Positions 18,883 to 26,414 of a stretch of DNA of 64,000 nucleotides are shown here, one piece after another. A program made the translations under genes and the position numbers. Position 1 is the stretch's first letter; each line of letters begins with the position of its first letter. This DNA comes from an uncultured Ruminococcus sp. (GTDB taxonomy: Bacteria; Bacillota; Clostridia; Oscillospirales; Ruminococcaceae). The stretch spans positions 1 through 64,000 of the forward strand of contig CADAES010000007.1 in the NCBI GenBank assembly GCA_902786975.1, read 5' to 3'. The notes under the pieces were generated by a model. That model saw nothing but the letters and a program-made list of their open reading frames with translations. It did not search any database and had not been told where the DNA came from.

Positions 18883-20893
18883 AAAGTATTACGCACGGCT
18901 CGCCGCAGACAACATAAGAAAAAACAAAAGGGTATACATTCCGTATATCCTGACCTGCGTGATGATGTCGGCAATGATATACATCATCAGCTCGCTTGCC
19001 CACAACCCCGATGTAACATATCTGGAGCGTGGTTCACGTGTGATACCCGTGATAATGACGTTCGGAACGTATGTAACGATGGTGTTTGCATTTATTTTTA
19101 TGTTCTATTCAAACAGCTTCATCGTCAAGCGCAGACGCAGAGAGTTCGGGCTGCTCAACATTCTCGGAATGGAAAAGCGCCACATCGCAAAGCTCCTGCT
19201 TATCGAGAATATATATGTGATACTGATAACCGCAGCTGCGGGGCTCGGTGCGGGCGTGCTGCTTGACAAGCTTATGTCGCTGACGCTTAGCAAAATGGTC
19301 GGCGTTTCCGTTAAGCTCGGCTTTCACATCTCGCTGCAGTCGCTTGCGCTGACTGCCCTGTTCATGCTCGCAGCATTCTTCGTGATATACATCTATACTC
19401 TGGGGCAGATACACCTTTCCAAGCCCGCAGAGCTTCTTATCGGCTCAAGCGCCGGAGAAAAAGAGCCAAAGACAAAGCTTTTCATGGCGCTGCTCGGCAC
19501 AGTGCTGCTCGGTGTGGGATACTATATCTCGATAGTCACCAAAGAGCCGACAAAGATGATGCCGCTGTTTCTTATCGCAATACTCTGCGTGGTGCTGGGA
19601 ACTTATCTTATATTCGCCTCGGCAAGCATTGCCCTGCTGAAGGCTCTGAAAAAGCGTGAGAGGTTTTACTACAAGACCCGCCACTTTGCGGCTGTTTCGG
19701 GACTTATCTACCGAATGAAGCGCAACGCTGTCGGACTTGCGAGCGTGTGTATTCTTTCGACAATGGTGCTTGTAATGGTGTCGGTGACATCGTCGATGAT
19801 GATAGGCGTTGAGGATATGGTGCGCAGGGAGTGCCCCCGTGACGTACACCTCAATATACAAAGCAAAAAGACAGCCGATAAGGTCGTAGAAATGATAAAC
19901 GAAAGAATGGACATAAAGAATGCCGTAAGGACGAGCCAGCCTGTTTTCTACTTTTACGGCGACCCCTATTCCCCGAGTATACCGACGACCGATGATTTTA
20001 TCGTATCGACCGATGAATACGGCGGTGAATACACAGAGCCAAAGAACGGAACGGAGCTGAACCTGATACATGCCTACGTGGCGGACGATATAAGATCAAG
20101 CTTTGATGAGGATCAGGATATCAGAGCAGAGGATTACGAGGCGCCGCAGGGCAAGGTGATAATCGTTACCGGGAACCCCGATTTCAAGCCGCAGACGCTG
20201 ACCTTTGCGGGGATAACGTACGATATCGCAAAGACGATCTACAACGACAGAGCGCCGGGAGGCCCGGGATTTGATATCGTTATGCACAGCAGAGATGATG
20301 TTGTCAGGCTTATGGACGCTTACGATTCGATAGCGTTCAAGCCCTGCTTTGGTACGGAGTATTTTGATTTTGACTATGCCTCGGGCAGCAGGGAAAGTCA
20401 GGACGCTGTCTTTGAGGAGCTGTTCAGCGAGCTCAACGGGATAGACCCCGAGTACGGTATGTACTATATGCTGTTTTCGGACAGGATGTCACAGGCGCTG
20501 GAGATATTCGGATCACTTTTCTTCCTCGGACTTTTCCTGGGTACACTGTTTCTTATCGAAACGGTGCTTATAATCTACTATAAGCAGTTAAGCGAGGGTC
20601 ACGAGGACCAGAAGCGTTTTGAGATAATGCAGAATGTCGGAATGAGCAGACGTGAGGTCAAGCGCTCGATACGCTCGCAGATACTGCTGGTGTTCTTCCT
20701 GCCGCTTATCGTCGCAGGCGTACATCTGACGTTTGCGTTCCCGCTTGTGAAAAGGCTGCTTTTCCAGGTCGGGCTTGAAAACACAAAGCTTTATATGACC
20801 TGTTCTGTGGTCGGATTTGCAGGCTTTGCGCTTATCTATACAGCCATTTACGCAATGACCGCAAGGACGTACTACAAAATTGTCCACAAATAG
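18875..20893 (+). CDS. FtsX-like ABC permease, BceB-like
   Basis: A 672-residue membrane protein with about ten membrane segments. A first FtsX block lies near residues 15-300, a large extracellular domain at about 310-530 and a second FtsX block at the C-terminus, the BceB layout. The extracellular domain is the likely sensor for the peptide. The ATG at 18875 sits 6 nt after AGGCGGTG and overlaps the end of the ATPase gene, indicating translational coupling. A terminator follows directly. Confidence 0.94.
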   Translation: MGKKYYARLAADNIRKNKRVYIPYILTCVMMSAMIYIISSLAHNPDVTYLERGSRVIPVIMTFGTYVTMVFAFIFMFYSNSFIVKRRRREFGLLNILGMEKRHIAKLLLIENIYVILITAAAGLGAGVLLDKLMSLTLSKMVGVSVKLGFHISLQSLALTALFMLAAFFVIYIYTLGQIHLSKPAELLIGSSAGEKEPKTKLFMALLGTVLLGVGYYISIVTKEPTKMMPLFLIAILCVVLGTYLIFASASIALLKALKKRERFYYKTRHFAAVSGLIYRMKRNAVGLASVCILSTMVLVMVSVTSSMMIGVEDMVRRECPRDVHLNIQSKKTADKVVEMINERMDIKNAVRTSQPVFYFYGDPYSPSIPTTDDFIVSTDEYGGEYTEPKNGTELNLIHAYVADDIRSSFDEDQDIRAEDYEAPQGKVIIVTGNPDFKPQTLTFAGITYDIAKTIYNDRAPGGPGFDIVMHSRDDVVRLMDAYDSIAFKPCFGTEYFDFDYASGSRESQDAVFEELFSELNGIDPEYGMYYMLFSDRMSQALEIFGSLFFLGLFLGTLFLIETVLIIYYKQLSEGHEDQKRFEIMQNVGMSRREVKRSIRSQILLVFFLPLIVAGVHLTFAFPLVKRLLFQVGLENTKLYMTCSVVGFAGFALIYTAIYAMTARTYYKIVHK

Positions 20894-20898
20894 ATCAG

Positions 20899-20936
20899 CG
20901 GGAGCTGTGCCGTTTTGGTGCAGCCCCCGTTTTTTA
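20899..20936 (+). terminator. intrinsic terminator of the Bce-type module
   Basis: CGGG-GCTG...CC pairs with GG...CAGC-CCCG around a GTTTT loop, followed by T7 (20930-20936). Confidence 0.9.
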
Positions 20937-20956
20937 TCGTCGTTCCGGCAGATATT

Positions 20957-20991
20957 CTCTTACCTCTTACTTCTTACATCTTACCTCTACT
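20957..20991. repeat. CTTACNT heptamer tandem repeat
   Basis: Four consecutive heptamers (CTTACCT, CTTACTT, CTTACAT, CTTACCT) lie in strict 7-nt register between the Bce terminator and the convergent spoVAE stop. They are the same units as at 14352-14392. Confidence 0.8.
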
Positions 20992-21340
20992 TGGGTTTAC
21001 TCCTGAAAAACAGTGCGAACAGAAACGCAAAGCACATCGCTGCGGTGATGCCGCCCGCCGCTGCGGTCAGCCCGCCTGTCAGCACGCCCGAAAATCCCGC
21101 TTCGTTCACACGGGTCTTCACTCCGTCGGCGAGAAGATAGCCAAAGCCCGTCAAAGGTACAGACGCACCCGCTCCCGCCTTTCCGATAAGCGGCTCGTAC
21201 CAGCCAAGACCACCCAGAATACAGCCCGCAACGACGTACGAAACAAGTATCCTTGCAGGGGTGAGCCTTGTAAAGTCGATAAGCACCTGCCCGACGGCAC
21301 AAAGCAGCCCGCCGAGCAAAAAAGCATATAGATAGGTCAT
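20987..21340 (-). CDS. spoVAE: stage V sporulation protein AE (SpoVAE/AEB family)
   Basis: A 117-residue membrane protein with at least three hydrophobic segments. The sequence (TYLYAFLLGGLLCAVGQ, then LTPARILVSYVVAG and LLADGVKTRV) matches the SpoVAE/AEB family, part of the SpoVA channel that moves dipicolinic acid across the inner forespore membrane. The ATG at 21340 follows AAAGGAG. It is 13 nt downstream of spoVAD. No spoVAC is visible next to the pair. Confidence 0.88.
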   Translation of the reverse strand: MTYLYAFLLGGLLCAVGQVLIDFTRLTPARILVSYVVAGCILGGLGWYEPLIGKAGAGASVPLTGFGYLLADGVKTRVNEAGFSGVLTGGLTAAAGGITAAMCFAFLFALFFRSKPK

Positions 21341-21353
21341 CGTAAAACTCCTT

Positions 21354-22364
21354 TCAGACTGTCGTTTCGCTTGACAGCCACACAAGATGCGATATGGACG
21401 GTATGCTCTCGCCCTGCTGGCTGACCGTCGGGGACATGAGCGCTCCCGTTGCGGAGAAAAGAATGTTTCTGAACTCTCCCGAACGCAGCTTTGGTATAAA
21501 GTAACCGCAAAGCGTCGAGCCTGCACAGCCGCAGCCGCTTGCGCCCGAGTGAACGTCCTGCTGTTGGAGGTGATACATCATCAGCCCGCAGTCCTTGTGA
21601 TTGTGCGAAATGTCAATGCCCTCACGCTGCATGAGCTCGCACAGCACACGGCTGCCGACCTTGCCGAGGTCGCCCGTCACGATGCAGTCAAAGTCCGACG
21701 GCGCCATTCCAGTATCGTCAAAGAACGTCTTTACCGTCGTGAACGCCGCAGGTGCCATTGCCGCACCCATATTGTTCGCATCGCTCACGCCCATATCTAC
21801 TATCTTTCCGACGGTGCAGGCTCGAACATAGGGCGGACCGCCGTGCTCACCGACTATCAGCGCACCGCCTGCGGTCACTGTCCACTGCGAGGTCGGCGGA
21901 CGCTGACCGCCGTATCCGAGCGGGAAACGGTACTGCCTTTCCGCCGTGCAGAAGTGCGAACTGGTAACTGCCATAGTCCTGTCGGAAATGCCCCTGTCTA
22001 CGAACAGCGAAGCAAGCATAAGCCCCTCCGACATCGTCGAGCAGGCAGCGTAAAGCCCCAGAAACGGTATCCCGAAGCTGCGCACCCCGTAGGTCGTGCC
22101 GACGCATTGATTCAGCAGGTCGCCGCCGAACAGAACGTCGATGTCAGAACCCTTCAGGCCCACCTTTTGCAGACAGTGTATCACCGCCTGCTTTTGCAGC
22201 TGGCTCTCGCCCTGTTCGTAGGTGTCCGAGGACAGATACGGGTCTTCGTTTATCTTGTCAAAGTATTCCCCGAGAGGCCCCTCGCTCTCCATTTTCCCGC
22301 CGACCGCTGCCGAAGCGATGACCGACGGCTGTGTGTCAAGGAATTTTGTCGCCTTGTAAGCCAT
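21354..22364 (-). CDS. spoVAD: stage V sporulation protein AD
   Basis: A 336-residue protein with a thiolase-like fold, the dipicolinate-binding component of the SpoVA complex. Family-typical segments are FGGDLLNQC, GLYAACSTMSEGL, VTSSHFCTAERQYR and the C-terminal SGCGCAG. The ATG at 22364 follows AAAGGAG. It leads spoVAE in a two-gene operon. A forespore-type promoter candidate lies just upstream. Its presence indicates that the organism, or a recent ancestor, forms endospores. Confidence 0.94.
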   Translation of the reverse strand: MAYKATKFLDTQPSVIASAAVGGKMESEGPLGEYFDKINEDPYLSSDTYEQGESQLQKQAVIHCLQKVGLKGSDIDVLFGGDLLNQCVGTTYGVRSFGIPFLGLYAACSTMSEGLMLASLFVDRGISDRTMAVTSSHFCTAERQYRFPLGYGGQRPPTSQWTVTAGGALIVGEHGGPPYVRACTVGKIVDMGVSDANNMGAAMAPAAFTTVKTFFDDTGMAPSDFDCIVTGDLGKVGSRVLCELMQREGIDISHNHKDCGLMMYHLQQQDVHSGASGCGCAGSTLCGYFIPKLRSGEFRNILFSATGALMSPTVSQQGESIPSISHLVWLSSETTV

Positions 22365-22390
22365 TTTATCTGCTCCTTTGGTTTTTGTAT

Positions 22391-22419
22391 TATTGTGGCT
22401 TTAAAAATGCAGATTATTC
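22391..22419 (-). promoter_or_regulatory. possible sigma-G/F-type promoter of spoVAD
   Basis: On the minus strand GAATA (22415-22419) and CACAATA (22391-22397) are 17 bp apart, resembling the forespore consensus GNATA / CATNNTA with one mismatch. It lies back to back with the queH promoter. Confidence 0.4.
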
Positions 22420-22420
22420 G

Positions 22421-22449
22421 TTGCAATTTTAATCGGCGTGTGTTATACT
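22421..22449 (+). promoter_or_regulatory. promoter of queH
   Basis: TTGCAA (22421-22426) and TATACT (22444-22449) are 17 bp apart, about 26 nt before the start codon. Confidence 0.75.
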
Positions 22450-22475
22450 TTATTATAGAAAGGACGGCTTTGAAA

Positions 22476-23129
22476 ATGGAAAAGACGAACTATCAGAAAA
22501 AGCTCGATGAGCTGCTGGAACAGGTGAAAACGTCCGGCAAAAAGCCGACGCTGCTGCTTCACGCCTGCTGTGCGCCCTGCTCGTCGTATGTGCTTGAATA
22601 TCTGACAAAGTATTTTCATATCATACTGTTTTATTACAACCCCAACATCTCGCCGAAGCAGGAGTTTGAAAAGCGCACCCGTGAGCTGCAAAGGCTGGTC
22701 GGTGAAATGCCCTTTGAGGACAAGCCCGGGATTATCGTCGGAGAGTACGACCAAAGCGAGTTTTACGAGATCGCAAAGGGCTTGGAGGACCTGCCCGAGG
22801 GCGGTGAAAGGTGTTTCAGGTGCTATCGCCTGCGGCTTGAAAAAACAGCAGAGCTTGCCGCAAAGCTCGGCGCAGACTATTTTACCACAACGCTTTCAAT
22901 TTCGCCCTACAAAAACGCACAGAAGCTGGGCGAGATAGCCTCTGAGCTTTCGCAGATATACGGCGTTGACGCACTCCCTGCGGATTTCAAGAAAAAGGGC
23001 GGCTACAAGCGCTCGATAGAGCTTTCGGCGCAGTACGGACTTTACAGGCAGGACTACTGCGGCTGCGTCTACTCAAAAGCCGAGCGTGACAGAAAAAAGC
23101 AAGCACAGCAGGCAGCAGATAACAAATAA
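22476..23129 (+). CDS. queH: epoxyqueuosine reductase QueH
   Basis: A 217-residue iron-sulfur enzyme that catalyses the last step of queuosine synthesis in tRNA, reducing epoxyqueuosine without cobalamin. Diagnostic cysteines are Cys31-Cys32 and Cys35 in LLHACCAPCSS, then CFRCYRLRL, and DYCGC near the C-terminus. The length is usual for QueH (formerly DUF208). The ATG at 22476 follows AAAGGA; the frame continues upstream but only antisense to spoVAD. It is transcribed alone and ends at a terminator shared with the convergent lipase gene. Confidence 0.95.
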   Translation: MEKTNYQKKLDELLEQVKTSGKKPTLLLHACCAPCSSYVLEYLTKYFHIILFYYNPNISPKQEFEKRTRELQRLVGEMPFEDKPGIIVGEYDQSEFYEIAKGLEDLPEGGERCFRCYRLRLEKTAELAAKLGADYFTTTLSISPYKNAQKLGEIASELSQIYGVDALPADFKKKGGYKRSIELSAQYGLYRQDYCGCVYSKAERDRKKQAQQAADNK

Positions 23130-23139
23130 GACAAAAACA

Positions 23140-23175
23140 CAGTACCCGCACCTTTTTTGAAGGATACGGGTACTG
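23140..23175. terminator. bidirectional terminator between queH and the lipase gene
   Basis: CAGTACCCG (23140-23148) pairs with CGGGTACTG (23167-23175), with inner CCTT/AAGG pairing. T-rich tracts lie on both sides. Confidence 0.8.
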
Positions 23176-23234
23176 CTTTATTATAAAACAAACACAAAAC
23201 TATTTGGGATCTGTTTATCAAATGCTCCTTGCAG

Positions 23235-24629
23235 TTATGCCTTTGCGTAGAAGCTGTCTATTGCTGTGAGCTTGTCGAAATAGCTTGATGCGTAGTGGTT
23301 GCTGATTATCTTAGAAGCGTTGCCTGCGAGCGTTGCGAAGTTGGTGAACATACCCGGGAAATCGCTTCTTATAGCGGGGAGGAATACCTTGAGTGCTGCA
23401 GGGATAGCCTGCTTTGCCTGCTGAAGATCCTCCTGTGAGATCTTGCCCTTGTATTCTGAGGAGTCAAGGAAATCTGCTATCGTCTTGTCAAGGTCGTTCA
23501 TTACCTTCTGATAATCATCGCTGCTCTCGGGGTACATCAGCAGTGTGAGTGCCGGCTGGAAAAGCGGAGAAGAAAGTCCGAAGCCCTTGAATGTATCGCC
23601 GAGGAAGTTGATGACTGTGTACTTACCGCTGCCTGTGCCTTCAAGAAGGAGCTTTGTTACGAACTGCGGGAGACTGTCTCTTGCTGAGTCGTAGGACTCT
23701 CTTGAGATCTTGCCGGAAAGGAAGTCCATGAACTGGTCAAGGAACTTGGAGGTCGCCATCTTCTCTCCGGTATTTGAAATGATGTCCCCGCCGAACAGGT
23801 TTACCTTCTTCATATCGATCGTCTGCTCGGGTGCGGGCAGAACGAACTCTGTGCCGGCTCTGTCTATTCCCCAGCCCTTGGGCATAAGTCTCGGAACGAG
23901 GTCGTTGTCATCAACGATGTCGTGTATATTCTTGTATCCCAGTGCCTTTTCGCTTGCACGGGGAACTGCGAATGCGTAATCAAAAAGGTCGTTTTCTGTG
24001 ATGCCGAAAACATCGAGGTTTTCATTTACAAGCTTTCCTGTCATATCTGCAACTGCGCCTGCTCTGCTGTAACCGGTTATCCACAGCTTTGCACCCTTGA
24101 GGCCGTGCTGCTGCTCGTACTTGACGATGCGGTCATAGACCTTCTTTGCAGCTGCGGAGAAGCCCTCTGCGTCGCCCTTTGAGCCGACTGTAAGATTGCT
24201 CTCCCACTCTGCGCCGTAGTTGATGCCGCATACGAATACAGCTATCAGCTTGTCGCCGTTTTCGGTGGTCTTGTTAGCGATGACCGTTCCGATAGTCTGT
24301 GAGGTGTGCTTATCCATATCCTCTCTTGAAACGTCGCCGAAGCCGTTTTCCCTGAGGATATCGGCAGCGCTGTCTTTACCGGTCTGTGCTGCGGTCAGTA
24401 CAAAGGACATAGTGCTCAGATGTTCATCCAGCTGTGTAGAAGGGTGGGTGAAGTAAGAATCACTGTAATAATAATCGGCGGTAGTCATAGAAGATGTACC
24501 GTTATTGTAATAACTGAAAGTGCCCTTGTTGATATTGTCCTGCTGATGTGCAAAAACGCTTGCCGGCAGGATAGCTATACAAAGTGCTGTGCTTGCTGCG
24601 AATGATACGATCCTTTTTGTGAATTTCAT
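23235..24629 (-). CDS. secreted lipase-like serine hydrolase
   Basis: A 464-residue exported protein. The signal peptide has a KFTKR n-region, a hydrophobic core and a likely cleavage after VFA (about residue 27). The nucleophile elbow is WITGYSRAGAVAD, a Gly-x-Ser-x-Ala variant of the class-3 lipase motif; the likely acid is in VDDNDLVPRLMP. Many Clostridia carry such lipase-family proteins of undefined substrate. AGGAGG precedes the ATG at 24629 at good spacing; an upstream in-frame start would spoil the signal peptide. Confidence 0.82.
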   Translation of the reverse strand: MKFTKRIVSFAASTALCIAILPASVFAHQQDNINKGTFSYYNNGTSSMTTADYYYSDSYFTHPSTQLDEHLSTMSFVLTAAQTGKDSAADILRENGFGDVSREDMDKHTSQTIGTVIANKTTENGDKLIAVFVCGINYGAEWESNLTVGSKGDAEGFSAAAKKVYDRIVKYEQQHGLKGAKLWITGYSRAGAVADMTGKLVNENLDVFGITENDLFDYAFAVPRASEKALGYKNIHDIVDDNDLVPRLMPKGWGIDRAGTEFVLPAPEQTIDMKKVNLFGGDIISNTGEKMATSKFLDQFMDFLSGKISRESYDSARDSLPQFVTKLLLEGTGSGKYTVINFLGDTFKGFGLSSPLFQPALTLLMYPESSDDYQKVMNDLDKTIADFLDSSEYKGKISQEDLQQAKQAIPAALKVFLPAIRSDFPGMFTNFATLAGNASKIISNHYASSYFDKLTAIDSFYAKA

Positions 24630-24676
24630 AATGTTCCTCCTTGCAGACATTTGTGTCTGTCGTTTTCTTTGTCTAT

Positions 24677-24705
24677 ATATTATCACGTATCTGCGCTGTT
24701 TTCAA
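24677..24705 (-). promoter_or_regulatory. promoter of the lipase gene
   Basis: On the minus strand TTGAAA (24700-24705) and TAATAT (24677-24682) are 17 bp apart. Confidence 0.7.
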
Positions 24706-24791
24706 TAGACAATATCATCTTGCTGTGTTGTTTATTCTACACTTTCGGGCATAACTGTAGCCTAAGCTACACAAGCGTCTTAAAATGTAAA

Positions 24792-24821
24792 AAAGCTGCC
24801 GTCATACAAAACGGCAGCTTT
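24792..24821 (-). terminator. intrinsic terminator of the hemolysin-III gene
   Basis: AAAGCTGCCGT (24792-24802) and ACGGCAGCTTT (24811-24821) form a perfect 11-bp stem, with a T-run on the minus strand. Confidence 0.9.
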
Positions 24822-24834
24822 GAAGCTTCGGGTA

Positions 24835-25512
24835 TTATTCCTTTGAATGTATCAGCATAAGCAGTATCGCAAAGTAGTGGAAGATGCTGCCTGCGAGCGT
24901 GAACAGATGCCATACCGAGTGGAAATATCTTTTCTTTTTATAGATGTAAAAGAATATCCCGCCCGTGTAAAGCAGCCCGCCTATAAGAATGAACCACAGC
25001 GACAGCGAGTAGACCGAATCTATCATCGGCTTTACCGCTATCAGTATCACCCAGCCCATTATAGTATAGCACACGACAGACGGCTTTCTGAACTTTTCAA
25101 GGTTTATCGAGTTGAGCACTATCCCAAGCACCGCCGCACCCCAGACAAGTCCGAACAGCACCCAACCGAGTGCGCCTCTCAGCGGCACCAGCGTTATCGG
25201 CGTGTAGGTGCCTGCGATGAGAAAGAATATCGTGTTGTGGTCCATCACCCGGAAGAACCGCTTGGCTCTGCGGTTGGTGATAGCGTGATACAGAGTTGAC
25301 ATCGTGTAAAGGACTATCATCGAAGCGCCGAATATCGCCGAGCCGACAACGCCCCACGCATCTGAGTATATTGCGGCAAAAACGATAAGCACAGCCGTAC
25401 CTGCGATAGCAAGCGCACTTCCGATGCCGTGGGTTATAGAGTTGACGATCTCCTCGCCTGTGGTATACCTCCTCGGTACTCCCTCGCCTATTTTGCCGAC
25501 ACCGTTTATCAT
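24835..25512 (-). CDS. hemolysin III/TrhA family membrane protein
   Basis: A 225-residue integral membrane protein with seven predicted membrane segments, of the PAQR/hemolysin-III family. Conserved markers are EEIVNSITHGIG, STLYHAI, MDHNTIFFLIAGTYTP and the C-terminal SVWHLFTLAGSIFHYFAIL, which supply the family's metal-binding Ser, His and Asp residues. Bacterial members have been linked to membrane homeostasis. The ATG at 25512 is favoured over a GTG two codons earlier by spacing from GGGAGG. Confidence 0.92.
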   Translation of the reverse strand: MINGVGKIGEGVPRRYTTGEEIVNSITHGIGSALAIAGTAVLIVFAAIYSDAWGVVGSAIFGASMIVLYTMSTLYHAITNRRAKRFFRVMDHNTIFFLIAGTYTPITLVPLRGALGWVLFGLVWGAAVLGIVLNSINLEKFRKPSVVCYTIMGWVILIAVKPMIDSVYSLSLWFILIGGLLYTGGIFFYIYKKKRYFHSVWHLFTLAGSIFHYFAILLMLIHSKE

Positions 25513-25544
25513 ATGCACACACCTCCCGAGTCATCTTAAAAATA

Positions 25545-25572
25545 ATTATACCATATCTTTGTACCTTGTCAA
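25545..25572 (-). promoter_or_regulatory. promoter of the hemolysin-III gene
   Basis: On the minus strand TTGACA (25567-25572) and TATAAT (25545-25550) have a 16-bp spacer. Confidence 0.85.
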
Positions 25573-25584
25573 GTGAAAAAATGC

Positions 25585-25613
25585 TTGAAAAAATCAGTCT
25601 TTTGTGGTACAAT
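25585..25613 (+). promoter_or_regulatory. promoter of the second two-component system
   Basis: TTGAAA (25585-25590) and TACAAT (25608-25613) are 17 bp apart, divergent from the hemolysin-III promoter. The ~120-nt leader can form a GAAACGA/TCGTTTC stem around 25620-25669. Confidence 0.75.
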
Positions 25614-25739
25614 ACTAACGGAAACGATGCCCCGGACTGCCGATTAAGCAGCGGCTCGTTCGTTTCAGACACAAAGCTTTCACACGGATAACACAATGAT
25701 ACGGTATAATCACATAAAACCTGTACGGGAGGAATTGTT

Positions 25740-26414
25740 ATGGCAAAGATACTTGTTGTTGACGACGAAGCTAAGATAAGAATGATAATAAAGGAGTATG
25801 CCGAATTCGAGGGCTACGAGGTCGAGCAGGCAGCCGACGGTATGGAGGCTGTGGACAAGGCTAAGAACGACAGCTTTGACATTATCATAATGGACGTTAT
25901 GATGCCAAGGCTCGACGGATATTCTGCTGTCAAGGAGATAAACAAGGACAAGAAAACTCCCGTGATAATGCTGTCCGCAAGGGGCGAGGAGTACGACAAG
26001 CTGTTCGGCTTTGAGATCGGCGTTGACGACTACGTTGTAAAGCCGTTCTCGCCAAAGGAGCTTATGGCGAGGATAAAAGCCGTGCTGAGCCGTGCGGGCG
26101 GAACACAAAAGCAGGAGGACGTTATAAAGTACCAGGGGCTGGAGATAAACTTCACCGCAAGAGAGGTCGTTATCGACGGCGTAAAAGCAAATATGACCCC
26201 GAAGGAGTACGACCTGCTGTTTTACCTTGTGAGAAATATGAACATCGCACTTTCAAGAGAGAAGCTTCTTGAGGAGGTATGGGGCTTTGATTTCTACGGC
26301 GACGACAGGACCGTGGATACGCATATCAAGATGCTCAGAAACAGCCTCGGACCGTACAGGAACCTTATCGTTACTCTGAGAGGAATGGGATACAAGTTTG
26401 AAAAGATCCAGTGA
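25740..26414 (+). CDS. OmpR/PhoB-family response regulator
   Basis: A 224-residue response regulator. The receiver has the acidic VVDDE, the phospho-acceptor Asp52 (IIMDVMMPRLDG) and Lys in VVKPFSP. The winged-helix domain contains TPKEYDLLFYL, WGFDFYGDDRTVDTHIKMLR and LRGMGYKFE, typical of the PhoP/ResD group. GGGAGG precedes the ATG. The kinase gene overlaps its 3' end by 17 nt. The target regulon is not evident from the neighbours. Confidence 0.95.
   Translation: MAKILVVDDEAKIRMIIKEYAEFEGYEVEQAADGMEAVDKAKNDSFDIIIMDVMMPRLDGYSAVKEINKDKKTPVIMLSARGEEYDKLFGFEIGVDDYVVKPFSPKELMARIKAVLSRAGGTQKQEDVIKYQGLEINFTAREVVIDGVKANMTPKEYDLLFYLVRNMNIALSREKLLEEVWGFDFYGDDRTVDTHIKMLRNSLGPYRNLIVTLRGMGYKFEKIQ

Noticed and set aside
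21387-22475. N-terminal extension of the queH frame
   Set aside because: It runs antisense through spoVAD and has no QueH-like sequence. The queH promoter and ribosome-binding site lie at 22421-22475.
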